NCBI GenBank assembly: GCA_937872175.1
Contig: CALMPI010000020.1
Coordinates: 62,001-126,000, forward strand
DNA: 64,000 nucleotides
From: an uncultured Flavobacteriales bacterium
GTDB lineage: Bacteria; Bacteroidota; Bacteroidia; Flavobacteriales_F; PHOS-HE28
Direction of reading: 5' to 3'
Positions 41,842-50,885 of the stretch are shown here, one piece after another; positions within the stretch are counted from its first letter, which is position 1, and each line of letters begins with the position of its first letter. A program made the position numbers and the translations under genes. Under the pieces are notes generated by a model. That model saw nothing but the letters and a program-made list of their open reading frames with translations. It was not told the origin of the DNA and ran no database searches.

Positions 41842-44808
41842 TCAGCGCATGCGCGCCGCGACCGCGGCATGGACCACCTCCTGGATGCGGGTGCGGATGT
41901 TCATCTCCGACAGCGCCTTGTTGGCGGCCGTGGGGTACACCCGGTTGCTGAGGAAGATGTAGACGATGCGTTGCTCCGGATCGGCCCAGGCCATGGTGCC
42001 GGTGAAGCCGGTGTGCCCGAAGCTCGCATAGCTGACACAGGAGCAGGTGGGGCCACCCTTGCCGCGCACGGGCTTGTCGAAGCCCAACCCACGCCGGTTC
42101 TCCCCGGTCCTGGGCTCCGGTGCGCAGAACTGGCAACGGGTGAACTCGTCCACCACGGCCTCGCTCAGGTACCGCCGTCCATTGTGAACACCCTTGTTCA
42201 GCAGCAGCTGGAACACCACGAAGAGGTCCTCGGCATTGCTGAACAGGCCCGCATGACCTGCCACACCGCCCAGGAGCGCTGCGGTGGGATCGTGCACATC
42301 GCCCCACACCTGCTGCCGCCGGAACTCGGGGTCGTACTCCGTGGGGGCGATCCGCCGGCGTAGCACGCGCTGCAACGGCGTGTATCCGAGGCGATCGAGC
42401 GCCAGCGGACGATAGAACACCGAATCCACGTACCGGTCGAGGGTGGTGCCGGCCACGCGCTCCACCACGCGTTGGATGAGCAGCAGGCCGAGGTCGCTGT
42501 ACTTGTACTCCTTCACCGGGTTCAGTGGGGGCCCGAGGATCCATCCTGCAAGGCTGTCCCGATAACCGGCGCTGATGTACGTGCGCTCGGCCACGCGAAG
42601 GGCATGCGCACTGTCCACCTTCTCGGCCACCACACCCGGCCGAGGCTCCTTGTTCGACAGCAGGCGTTGATGAAAAGGCACCCAGTCGCGCAGCCCGGCC
42701 TGATGGGTGAGCACTTCGCGCAGGCCCAGGCGGGCATGGCCCTCGTGGGCCCCGTTGAGCTCGCTGAGGTAGGTGCCCAGGTCGCGGTCCATATCGATGC
42801 GGCCCTCGTCCACGAGCTTCATGACGGCGAGGGTGGTGGCGGCCACCTTGGTGATGCTTGCGAGGTCGTACAGGTCGTCGGTGCGAACGCTCCGCTTGCC
42901 ATCGTACGTGGGTTTGCCGTAGGCCTTATCCCACACCACATGCCCGTCCACGGCCACGAGCACCTGGGCGCCGGGGAAGGCCTTGGCCGCGATGCCCTCC
43001 TGCACGATGGCGTCGATGCCGATGAGGTCCGTGGTCCGCAGGCCGGCTTCCTCGGGAAGCCCATAGGTGATGCGACCGGGCAGGGCCTCCCAGCTCAACC
43101 CATGGCCTGCTTCGAACTGGGCCGAGGCGGTCACCGGCAGGGTGCCCCCCGCGGAACGTGCGCCGAAGAGGGCCTGGGCACAGAGATCATGCACGTCGGG
43201 GTCGTCCTCGTACCCCACGAGCAGCCCGTCCAGCTCACTGCTGCCATAGGCGCGGGTGAGCCGGTAGGGATTGCCGAACCAGGCGAGCACAGTGCGGTGA
43301 TCTCGTTGGACCTGCCGCAGCACTTCGAACACCCGATCGGGTGCTCCGAAATCCTTGTCCACGCGGTAGCTGGTCCGGTGCACCGATGCGATCACCAGGT
43401 CGTGGCCCTCCAGCCTTCGCAGGAGCCCGGCCAGGCTGTCGCGATGCAGGTCCTTGGGCACGCCGATGCTGGTGATGCGCGCGTGGCGGGCCAGGTGCCG
43501 GTGGAACGCGTTGCCTGCGCTGTCCCCAAAGGCGAGGGCCGCGATGCGAAGGCTTCCGGGATCGGCAATGGGAAGCAGGCCGTCGCGTGAGCGCAGCGCG
43601 GTAAGGGCCTGGCCGAAGAGCGTACGGCGCAACACCCTGGCCGCGGGGGCATTGAGATCTTCCGCGAGCCCTTCGGTGCGCACGACAGGTCGTTGATGCA
43701 GGCCGGCCCAGCGCTTCGCGCGAAGCACCTTGCGGCACTTGTGGTCAATGAGCTCGTGCGGCACCAGCCCGCTGTCCACCGCCTGCAGGATGCGGTCGAT
43801 CGCCTTCACCGGGTCCTGCGGGAACAGCAGGACATCGTTGCCGGCAAGCAGCGCACGCAGCTCGATCTCGCCCGGCTTGTCGGCGTTGGCCACCCCCTTC
43901 ATGTTCAACGCATCGGTGAACACAAGACCCTGGAAGCCGAGTTCGCGTTCGAGCAGTTCGTTCACCACGGGGCGGCTGAGGGTGCTGGGCAGGCCGGGTG
44001 TGCTGTCGAGGGCGGGCACCTCGAGGTGGGCCACCATGATGGCGCTGAGCCCCTCCTCCATCAGCCGCTGGAAGGGATACAGCTCCAGGGAGTCGAGGCG
44101 GCCTCTGGGGTGCGCGATCAGGGGCAGGGCATGGTGGCTGTCCGCATCGGTGTCCCCGTGGCCGGGAAAGTGCTTGGCGGTGGCGATGACGCCACCGGCC
44201 TGGAGCCCGCGCATATAGGCCACGGCCTTGCGGGCCACGAGCTCGCGCTCCTCACCGAAGCTGCGGTCGTTGATCACCGGGTTCGCCGGGTTGTTGTTCA
44301 CGTCGGCCACCGGGCTGAAGCTCACGTGCACGCCGAGCCGTTGCATCTGCCGGGCGATCTCTCGCCCCATCTCCTCGATGGCGTCGTCGTTGCGCAACGC
44401 ACCCAGTGTCATCTGCTTGGGGAACCGCACGGTGCTGTCCAGCCGCATCGCCAGCCCCCACTCCAGGTCCATGCCCACGAGGAGCGGCACGCGGGCTGCG
44501 GCCTGCCAGCGGTTGGTGAGGTGGGCCTGCCGCACGGGGCCGCCTTGGAAGAAGATGAGGCCGCCCACCCCGTGGTCGCGGACAAGGCGGTCCACTTCGG
44601 CCACGTGCTTCGCGTCCCGGTTGCTGTAGGCCGCCACCATCATCAGCTGGGCGATGCGCTCGCGGGGGCCGAGCATCGCCATCACGCTGTCGGCCCAGGC
44701 GATGTCCTCCATGAGGAAGGCGGGAGCGTGGCGCGTCGGCGGAGGACCGCCCCCCAGGGTGAGCACGGCCGAAGCGGCCAGGAGCGCGCGCTGGAGGAGG
44801 TTCGTCAT
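41842..44808 (-). CDS. GH3 beta-N-acetylhexosaminidase fused to a serine beta-lactamase-fold domain
   Basis: The 988-residue exported protein (signal peptide in the first 20 residues) begins with a GH3 NagZ-like domain (KHFPGHGDTDADSHHALP, catalytic region about 40-360) and a linker region, then a class C beta-lactamase/penicillin-binding-protein-like domain: SITK (SxxK nucleophile), YSDLG in place of YxN, and HTGFTG near the C-terminus. This fusion is common in Bacteroidota and probably acts on muropeptides in the periplasm. Exact promoter box 7 nt before the ATG. Monocistronic, divergent from mutL. Confidence 0.9.
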   Translation of the reverse strand: MTNLLQRALLAASAVLTLGGGPPPTRHAPAFLMEDIAWADSVMAMLGPRERIAQLMMVAAYSNRDAKHVAEVDRLVRDHGVGGLIFFQGGPVRQAHLTNRWQAAARVPLLVGMDLEWGLAMRLDSTVRFPKQMTLGALRNDDAIEEMGREIARQMQRLGVHVSFSPVADVNNNPANPVINDRSFGEERELVARKAVAYMRGLQAGGVIATAKHFPGHGDTDADSHHALPLIAHPRGRLDSLELYPFQRLMEEGLSAIMVAHLEVPALDSTPGLPSTLSRPVVNELLERELGFQGLVFTDALNMKGVANADKPGEIELRALLAGNDVLLFPQDPVKAIDRILQAVDSGLVPHELIDHKCRKVLRAKRWAGLHQRPVVRTEGLAEDLNAPAARVLRRTLFGQALTALRSRDGLLPIADPGSLRIAALAFGDSAGNAFHRHLARHARITSIGVPKDLHRDSLAGLLRRLEGHDLVIASVHRTSYRVDKDFGAPDRVFEVLRQVQRDHRTVLAWFGNPYRLTRAYGSSELDGLLVGYEDDPDVHDLCAQALFGARSAGGTLPVTASAQFEAGHGLSWEALPGRITYGLPEEAGLRTTDLIGIDAIVQEGIAAKAFPGAQVLVAVDGHVVWDKAYGKPTYDGKRSVRTDDLYDLASITKVAATTLAVMKLVDEGRIDMDRDLGTYLSELNGAHEGHARLGLREVLTHQAGLRDWVPFHQRLLSNKEPRPGVVAEKVDSAHALRVAERTYISAGYRDSLAGWILGPPLNPVKEYKYSDLGLLLIQRVVERVAGTTLDRYVDSVFYRPLALDRLGYTPLQRVLRRRIAPTEYDPEFRRQQVWGDVHDPTAALLGGVAGHAGLFSNAEDLFVVFQLLLNKGVHNGRRYLSEAVVDEFTRCQFCAPEPRTGENRRGLGFDKPVRGKGGPTCSCVSYASFGHTGFTGTMAWADPEQRIVYIFLSNRVYPTAANKALSEMNIRTRIQEVVHAAVAARMR

Positions 44809-44815
44809 GAGCGGT

Positions 44816-44823
44816 CAAAGCTA
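44816..44823 (-). promoter_or_regulatory. -7 promoter box of the GH3 fusion gene
   Basis: TAGCTTTG on the reverse strand matches TAnnTTTG exactly and ends 7 nt before the ATG. Confidence 0.65.
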
Positions 44824-44929
44824 CCCGGGGGGCCTGCGGGGCGCGGGCCGGGGCGCGGCGCGTTTATCAACACGTACGCGGGGATGGCCGCGATCATTGC
44901 GGACGGCGTGGGCCGCCCGGGCCGCAGGC

Positions 44930-44937
44930 TACCTTTG
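44930..44937 (+). promoter_or_regulatory. -7 promoter box of mutL
   Basis: TACCTTTG matches TAnnTTTG exactly and ends 21 nt before the ATG at 44959. Confidence 0.65.
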
Positions 44938-44958
44938 GCGGCTTCCGCGATCGATCCG

Positions 44959-46803
44959 ATGGAGCCCTTGATCCGCCTGCTGCCCGACCACGTGGCCAAC
45001 CAGATCGCAGCAGGCGAGGTGGTGCAGCGCCCGGCGAGCGTCGTCAAGGAACTGCTGGAGAACAGCGTGGACGCCGGAGCGGGGCAGATCATCCTGGTGC
45101 TGAAGGACGCGGGCCGCACCCTGGTGCAGGTGACGGATGACGGCCGGGGCATGGGCCCTGATGATGCACGGCTGTGCTTTGAGCGGCACGCCACGAGCAA
45201 GATCCGCGCAGCGGACGATCTGCAGACACTGCGCACCAAGGGTTTCCGCGGGGAGGCCCTCGCGAGCATCGCGGCGGTGGCCCAGGTGGAGCTGCGCACG
45301 CGCCCCCAGGCCTCGGAGCTGGGCACACGCGTGGCGATGGAAGGCAGCCGGGTGCGGGCACAGGAACCCGTGGCCATGGCCGCGGGCACCACGATCGCCG
45401 TGCGCAACCTGTTCTACAACATTCCGGCGCGGCGTCAATTCCTCAAGAGCGACGCGGTGGAACTGAAGCATGTGCTGGAGGAGTTCCAGCGGATCGCGCT
45501 CGCCCACCCGGGCATCGGGTTCCAGGTGGTGCACAACGACCAGGAGCTGTTCCGGATGCCCGCCAGCGCGCCCGATGCCACCGAGGGCGCGGCGTTGCGG
45601 CAACGCGTGGTGCATCTGCTCGGTCGCCGGTACGACGAGCGGCTGGTGCCCGTGGAGGAATCCACCGGACATCTGCGCATCACGGGCTTCATCGGCAAGC
45701 CTGAATTCGCGCGCCGCACGCGGGGCGAGCAGTACTTCTTCGTCAATCAGCGCTTCATCCGCAGCAGCTACCTGGAACATGCGGTGCGCACGGCGTTCGA
45801 CGAGCTGGTGGCGCGGGACCACCACCCGGCCTGGTTCCTCTTCCTGGAGCTGGACCCCGCGCAGATCGACATCAACATCCACCCCACCAAGACGGAGATC
45901 AAGTTCCGCGACGACCGCAGCGTGTATGCGGTGCTTCACGCGGCCCTGCGGCGGGCCTTGGGGCGCTTCAACATCGCGCCGAGCCTCGACTTCGAGCCGG
46001 AGCCGGCCATCATGTCGGCCTTCGCCGGGATGCCGAGCGTGCCGGCCGTGGCCCCGGTGGTGAAGGCACCGGAGTGGCGCCCCCACGACCTGGGCCCGCC
46101 GCGCGACCCCACGGGCTGGCAACAGCTGTTCGACCTGCGCGCCGCGCCGGCCGGGGGTGCCCCGCCGTCCGACGTCGATCCGGCGCACACCAAGGCCCAG
46201 GTGCTTCCGATGGGCGAGACCGAGGCCGACCACGGTCCTCGCCCGGTGTTCCGGATGCAGGGCGGCTACATCGTGTCGCCCCTGCGCAACGGATTGATGG
46301 TGGTGGACCGGCGGCGTGCGTTGGAGCGCATCGCCTACGAGCGCGCCCTGAAGCGGCTGGAGATGGGGAGCGGCCCCAGCCAGGCCGAGCTCTTCCCGCG
46401 CAACATCGAGCTGGCCCCGCAGGACTTCGCCCTGGTGGGCGAACTGCTGCCCGAGCTGCGTGCATTGGGCCTCGATCTGGAGGTCTTCGGTGGGCGCACC
46501 GTCACGGTGCGCGGCCTGCCGGCCGAGTCGATGAACGATGACCCTGCCGCGCTGCTGGACACCCTGATCGCCCAGTTGCACAGCGAGCGGGGGACGCTGA
46601 AGCTCGAGCGGCACGCGGCGATCGCCCGCAGCATGGCCCGGAGCGTCGCGGCGCGCAGCGACGAGGCCCCGGCGCAGGAGCAGCTGCGCGACCTCGTCGA
46701 CCGCCTCTTCGGCTGCGAAGTACCCTACTGGACCCCCGGCGGCAAACCCACGCTGATCACCTTCGGGCTCGACGAGCTCGCCCAACGCTTCGAACGCGGA
46801 TGA
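44959..46803 (+). CDS. mutL: DNA mismatch repair protein MutL
   Basis: The 614-residue protein has the GHKL ATPase motifs: KELLENSVDAGA, DDGRGM, FERHATSKI and GFRGEALASIAAV. It couples mismatch recognition by MutS to strand removal. The C-terminal dimerisation domain is present, but the endonuclease metal motif is degenerate: DRRRALER where DQHA-type enzymes have Asp-Gln-His, and TPGGKP where CPHGRP is expected. Whether that is usual for this lineage I cannot say. It begins an operon-like run with two rhomboid genes; the stop overlaps the next start (ATGA). Confidence 0.95.
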   Translation: MEPLIRLLPDHVANQIAAGEVVQRPASVVKELLENSVDAGAGQIILVLKDAGRTLVQVTDDGRGMGPDDARLCFERHATSKIRAADDLQTLRTKGFRGEALASIAAVAQVELRTRPQASELGTRVAMEGSRVRAQEPVAMAAGTTIAVRNLFYNIPARRQFLKSDAVELKHVLEEFQRIALAHPGIGFQVVHNDQELFRMPASAPDATEGAALRQRVVHLLGRRYDERLVPVEESTGHLRITGFIGKPEFARRTRGEQYFFVNQRFIRSSYLEHAVRTAFDELVARDHHPAWFLFLELDPAQIDINIHPTKTEIKFRDDRSVYAVLHAALRRALGRFNIAPSLDFEPEPAIMSAFAGMPSVPAVAPVVKAPEWRPHDLGPPRDPTGWQQLFDLRAAPAGGAPPSDVDPAHTKAQVLPMGETEADHGPRPVFRMQGGYIVSPLRNGLMVVDRRRALERIAYERALKRLEMGSGPSQAELFPRNIELAPQDFALVGELLPELRALGLDLEVFGGRTVTVRGLPAESMNDDPAALLDTLIAQLHSERGTLKLERHAAIARSMARSVAARSDEAPAQEQLRDLVDRLFGCEVPYWTPGGKPTLITFGLDELAQRFERG

Positions 46804-47573
46804 ACCCGAACGTGCTGCTGCCTCCGGTGGTGAAGAACCTGCTGATCATCAACGGCCTGTTCTTCCTGGCCAAGTTCAGCTTTCCGGCGGATGAGCTGGG
46901 CCGCAACACGCTGGATGCGACCCTGGGCATGTACTACGTGGGCTCCCCCCTCTTCCGGCCCTGGCAGGTGTTGACGCACCTCTTCCTGCACGGCGACCTG
47001 GGGCACCTGTTCACCAACATGTTCGGCCTGTTCATGTTCGGCGGTCCGGTGGAGCGCCACCTGGGATCGAAGCGTTTTCTGATCTACTACCTGGCCTGCG
47101 GGCTGGGCGCCGCAGCCCTCCACACCGGAGTGAACGCCTACGAGGTGCTCCGTGATGAGGCGGTGGTGACGGCGTACGGTGCGGATGTGCAGGAGGTGCG
47201 CGATGCGGTGGCGGCCGGATCGCTCACGGAGGCCGACCACATCCTGAACGGTGTGATGGCCGCCCATGGCGTGCCTGAGCAGGCCCTCACCCAGCTCTTC
47301 TTCGACCACATCGGCACGATCATCGGGGCCTCGGGCGCGGTGTTCGGCATCCTGCTGGCCTTCGGCATGCTCTTCCCCGAGCAGGAGATCTTCCTGTTGC
47401 TGCTTCCGATCCCCATCAAGGCGAAGTACTTCGTGGTGATCTACGGCCTGGTGGAGCTCTTCATGGGCCTCAAGCAGAGCCCGGGCGACAACGTGGCGCA
47501 CTTCGCGCACCTGGGCGGCATGATCTTCGGCTTCCTGCTGCTGCGGGCATGGCGCCGCCGCATGCTGCTCTGA
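46800..47573 (+). CDS. rhomboid family intramembrane serine protease
   Basis: The 257-residue membrane protein has the catalytic serine in GASGAVFG and the histidine in VAHFAHLGGM, within six predicted helices (HLFLHGDLGHLFTNMFGL carries the HxxN region). It cleaves transmembrane substrates within the membrane; targets unknown. An insert of about 65 residues between helices carries charged residues. ATGA overlap with mutL. Followed by a second rhomboid gene after 105 bp with a promoter-like box. Confidence 0.92.
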   Translation: MNPNVLLPPVVKNLLIINGLFFLAKFSFPADELGRNTLDATLGMYYVGSPLFRPWQVLTHLFLHGDLGHLFTNMFGLFMFGGPVERHLGSKRFLIYYLACGLGAAALHTGVNAYEVLRDEAVVTAYGADVQEVRDAVAAGSLTEADHILNGVMAAHGVPEQALTQLFFDHIGTIIGASGAVFGILLAFGMLFPEQEIFLLLLPIPIKAKYFVVIYGLVELFMGLKQSPGDNVAHFAHLGGMIFGFLLLRAWRRRMLL

Positions 47574-47639
47574 TCGACCGATGAGCCACCCGGCCCGGGC
47601 CGTTCGTGGAATACCTTTCCGGCCGGGGCGGAAGGGTCC

Positions 47640-47647
47640 GAACTTTG
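47640..47647 (+). promoter_or_regulatory. -7 promoter-like box of the second rhomboid gene
   Basis: GAACTTTG is one base from consensus, 31 nt before the ATG at 47679. Confidence 0.4.
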
Positions 47648-47678
47648 CGGTGATCCCGGAACGCATCCACAGGCCACA

Positions 47679-48569
47679 ATGGGCATCCGCGACGATGTGA
47701 GCATGCACTGGCGCACCGGCGGCGCCGCGGTCAGGCTCATCCTCATCAATCTCGGCGTCTTCCTGCTCTACCACGCGGTGGGCCTGGTGCTCTTCCTCAC
47801 CGGCACCCCCGAGCCCGACCTGCTGAAGTGGCTGATGGCCACCAGCCATCTGCCGGCGCTGGCCCTCAGGCCGTGGACCGTGGTGACCTACATGTTCACC
47901 CATGCCGATGTGTTCCACATCTTCTTCAACCTGCTGATGCTGTGGTTCAGCGGGCGGTTGTTCGAGGACCTGCTGGGGCCCAAACGCCTGCTCGGGAACT
48001 ACCTGCTGGGCGGGCTCTTCGGCCTGGCGCTGTACATCCTGGCCTACAACCTGTTCCCCCCCTTCCAGCGCTTCGCCACGGGCAGCACCATCCTGGGGGC
48101 CTCGGCGGCGGTGATGGGTGTGTTCATCGGCATCGCCGCGTACCGGCCTGACATGGTGGTGCACCTGATCCTGTTCGGAGCGGTGCGGCTCAAGTGGATC
48201 GCCCTGATCTATGTGGTGATCGACCTGGTGAGCATCCGACAGGGCAGCAACAGCGGCGGCCACATCGCCCACCTCGGCGGCGCGCTGCTGGGCTACCTCA
48301 CCGCCGTTCAGCTGCGCCGCGGACGCGATGTCTCCACCGCGTTCATCGGCTGGTTCGAGGGCGCGTGGGACCTGCTGAGCGGGCGCAAGGCCCGGCGGTT
48401 GAAGGTGGCGCACCGGGGCCGGGTGGCCGTGATGGCCGACCAGGTGCCGGCCCACAAGCGCGACAAGCAGGCCCGCGTGGACGCCATCCTGGACAAGATC
48501 AGCCGCAGCGGCTACGACAGCCTCAGCAAGGAGGAGAAGGATTTCCTGTTCAAGGCCAGCCATGAGTGA
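47679..48569 (+). CDS. rhomboid family protein, second copy
   Basis: The 296-residue protein has the rhomboid layout with TYMFTHADVFHIFFNLLMLWF, the serine segment GASAAVMG, and the histidine in GGHIAHLGGA. A soluble C-terminal tail of about 80 residues (KARRLKVAHRGRVAV onward) is extra and ends in a charged helix; similar tails occur in Bacteroidota. It may have a different substrate from the first copy. Its stop region overlaps the next gene by 8 bp. Confidence 0.9.
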   Translation: MGIRDDVSMHWRTGGAAVRLILINLGVFLLYHAVGLVLFLTGTPEPDLLKWLMATSHLPALALRPWTVVTYMFTHADVFHIFFNLLMLWFSGRLFEDLLGPKRLLGNYLLGGLFGLALYILAYNLFPPFQRFATGSTILGASAAVMGVFIGIAAYRPDMVVHLILFGAVRLKWIALIYVVIDLVSIRQGSNSGGHIAHLGGALLGYLTAVQLRRGRDVSTAFIGWFEGAWDLLSGRKARRLKVAHRGRVAVMADQVPAHKRDKQARVDAILDKISRSGYDSLSKEEKDFLFKASHE

Positions 48570-49707
48570 GGCCTCCCGCCGCACGCGGCCCAGCCGCTGG
48601 CACCTTCCCCTGTGGTGGGCCAACCTGCTCGCCGCACTGCTGTTGCTGCTGGCCTATCTGTCCGCCCGGGTGCCGCCCGACACCTTCTGGCCCCTCGCCT
48701 TCTTCGGCATGGCCTACCCCTTCGTGCTGCTCACGCACCTCTTCTTCCTGGTGTGGTGGGCGCTGTTCCGGCCCAAACGCATGCTGGTGAGCGCGATCGT
48801 GGTGGGCATCGGTGCCGGCCACATCGGCGATTATGTGCAGGTGCTCGGCAGTCGCCACCCTCCCGGGAACGCCGCGGAGCGGGACCTGAAGGTGATGTCG
48901 TACAACGTGCGCTTGTTCGACCTCTACAACTGGAGCAACAACATTCAGACGCGCAACGAGATCCTCGACCTCATTGCCTTCGAGGGGGCGGACGTGCTCT
49001 GCCTGCAGGAGTTCTTCCTGGCCGAGGACAGGCGCTTCTTCAACACGAAGGACACCCTGCTGCGGCACCTGGGTTACCGGGCCTGCCACGACAGCTACAC
49101 GGCGCACACCCGCAAGGGCCACCACTTCGGCATCGCCACGTTCAGCACCCATCCGATCGTGGGCAAGGGCACCCTGGAGTTCGCCGACGACCTGAACAAC
49201 CTGTGCATCTGGACGGACATCGCGGTGGGCGACGACACGCTGCGGGTGTACAACGCCCATCTGGCCAGCGTGCGCTTCGGGGGCAACGAATACAGGTTCA
49301 TGGAGGACCTGGACACGGGCACGGACGCGGACAGTCTGCGCAGCGGGGGCCTGCGCATCGCCGGGCTGTTGCGCAATGCCTTCCTCCGCCGTGCCGAGGA
49401 GGCGCGCCTGATCACCGCGCACATGGCCCGAAGCCCCCATCCGATCCTGTACTGTGGAGACCTCAACGACACTCCGATGAGCTACAGCTACACCCTGCTC
49501 ACCGAGCGGCTCACCGACGCCTTCGTGGAGAGCGGCCGGGGTGTGGGGCACACCTACATCGGCGTGTTCCCCAGCTTCCGGATCGACCACATCCTTCACG
49601 GACCCGAACTGGCGGCGTGGAACTTCCGCACGCTGCCCGATGAGCTCAGCGACCACCGCGCCATCGTGTGCCAGATGGCCTTGGTGGGTAACGGAGCGCC
49701 ACGCTAG
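48562..49707 (+). CDS. endonuclease/exonuclease/phosphatase family membrane protein
   Basis: The 381-residue protein has about three N-terminal membrane helices and a DNase I-like domain: MSYNVRLFDLYNWSNN, CLQEFF (metal Glu), YCGDLNDTPMS and LSDHRAI. Such membrane-anchored proteins hydrolyse phosphodiesters or phosphomonoesters, possibly of lipids or nucleic acids; the substrate is unknown. It overlaps the rhomboid gene and its stop TAG shares bases with the stop of the convergent TraB gene. Confidence 0.88.
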   Translation: MSEASRRTRPSRWHLPLWWANLLAALLLLLAYLSARVPPDTFWPLAFFGMAYPFVLLTHLFFLVWWALFRPKRMLVSAIVVGIGAGHIGDYVQVLGSRHPPGNAAERDLKVMSYNVRLFDLYNWSNNIQTRNEILDLIAFEGADVLCLQEFFLAEDRRFFNTKDTLLRHLGYRACHDSYTAHTRKGHHFGIATFSTHPIVGKGTLEFADDLNNLCIWTDIAVGDDTLRVYNAHLASVRFGGNEYRFMEDLDTGTDADSLRSGGLRIAGLLRNAFLRRAEEARLITAHMARSPHPILYCGDLNDTPMSYSYTLLTERLTDAFVESGRGVGHTYIGVFPSFRIDHILHGPELAAWNFRTLPDELSDHRAIVCQMALVGNGAPR

Positions 49708-50573
49708 GGCTGCTCTTCCGCGACCGGAGTGAGCGTGTAACCCAGGTCGCTGAGGCGGTGCAGCACCCCGCCCTCACCCGGCAGGTGCGCGGCGCCCACG
49801 GCGAAGAAGCAGCGGCATCCTTCGCTCAGCCGGTCCGCCATCCGTTCGGCCATCCGGGTGTTGCGCACCGCGAGCAGGGCCTCATCCATCGATCCGGACA
49901 TGCCCCCCTGCCGCACCAGGGCGTGCATGGTCTCCAGGTCCTGCCGGGCGTAAGCGTCCATCATGCGTTCCATCATCCCGCGATACAGGTCGTGGCGTAC
50001 CATCTCCAACAGCATGGCCGCCTGATCCTCCAGGGGAATGGCGTCGATGGCGGCCAACTGTTCCTGCATGGTCTCCAGTCCGCTCACCGCCCGTCCGATG
50101 GATCGGGCCCGGGCCTGCACGGCCTCGTCCAGCACGAGCGCGCTGTCGTTGCGCATCAGGGTCTCGGTGAGCAGGGCCATCGACCAGAAGGGTTTCATGC
50201 GGTCGCTGGCCAGGGCCATGAGGCCCAGGTGTTCCTTCAGCGCATTGCGCACACGTTCGAGGTCCTTCTTCCGGTAGAGATCGGCCAGGACGCGGCCGTC
50301 GGGCATCTGCATGGCGCCCAGCACGGCAAGCCCGCCCTGGGCCGCGGCATCGTGATCCAGCTCGCCCACCACCTCGGCACATTCCGCCATGGCGGTCCAC
50401 AGGCTGTCGTTGCCCTGATAGGCGCGGGCGTCGCGGCTGTGCACGGTACCCAGCACGTAGGCCGGGCCGGTGACGCCCGGGCCGGTGATGCGCCAAAGCA
50501 CGCTACGGGGCAGCTGCTGGGCCGCGGCCAAGCCGACGCACCACATGCCTGCGGACAGGACGATCGAACGCAT
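49704..50573 (-). CDS. TraB/GumN family protein, exported
   Basis: The 289-residue protein starts with a signal peptide (MRSIVLSAGMWCVGLAAAQ). It carries the TraB/GumN GTVHSRD motif at the start and VGAAHLPGEGGVLHRL at the end, matching the Tiki-like metalloprotease fold with GxxH motifs at both ends. Function in bacteria is uncertain. I chose Met at 50573: a TACCTTGG box ends 5 nt upstream; longer reading through upstream codons is spurious. It converges on the preceding gene. Confidence 0.82.
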   Translation of the reverse strand: MRSIVLSAGMWCVGLAAAQQLPRSVLWRITGPGVTGPAYVLGTVHSRDARAYQGNDSLWTAMAECAEVVGELDHDAAAQGGLAVLGAMQMPDGRVLADLYRKKDLERVRNALKEHLGLMALASDRMKPFWSMALLTETLMRNDSALVLDEAVQARARSIGRAVSGLETMQEQLAAIDAIPLEDQAAMLLEMVRHDLYRGMMERMMDAYARQDLETMHALVRQGGMSGSMDEALLAVRNTRMAERMADRLSEGCRCFFAVGAAHLPGEGGVLHRLSDLGYTLTPVAEEQP

Positions 50574-50578
50574 GCGCG

Positions 50579-50586
50579 CCAAGGTA
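50579..50586 (-). promoter_or_regulatory. -7 promoter-like box of the TraB/GumN gene
   Basis: TACCTTGG on the reverse strand ends 5 nt before the ATG at 50573; one base from consensus. Confidence 0.4.
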
Positions 50587-50596
50587 GGCGCGGTCG

Positions 50597-50710
50597 TCAG
50601 AGGACGATGTAGGCCAGCAGGAAGGACAGGACGGACAGGATGGCGGACAGCACGCCGCCCGTGAGGATCAGCTGGCTGCGGTTGCCGGGTCGTGCGCGAA
50701 GGGTGCCCAT
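50597..50710 (-). CDS. small membrane protein (uncertain)
   Basis: A 37-residue frame, MGTLRARPGNRSQLILTGG followed by a single hydrophobic helix, lies between the divergent mtaB and TraB/GumN genes. The charged N-terminus and one helix fit a small membrane protein, but no conservation can be shown, and the frame is open far upstream, so the start is uncertain. I recognise no family. Confidence 0.3.
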   Translation of the reverse strand: MGTLRARPGNRSQLILTGGVLSAILSVLSFLLAYIVL

Positions 50711-50837
50711 GGCGATCGGATGCGAGGGATAGACGAGGCCTTTGCGGAAGGGTTGCCGCAGGGGCTTGACACCGGAGCGGAAATGTGCGATGGACCGCAC
50801 GCCGGTGGTGGGCGACAAGCCCCTGAAGGCGTCCGCG

Positions 50838-50845
50838 TACCTTCG
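50838..50845 (+). promoter_or_regulatory. -7 promoter-like box of mtaB
   Basis: TACCTTCG is one base from consensus, 40 nt before the ATG at 50886. Confidence 0.4.
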
Positions 50846-50885
50846 CCGCCCGCATCGTGCGCACCGCGCATCGGGTGCCCAGGCC

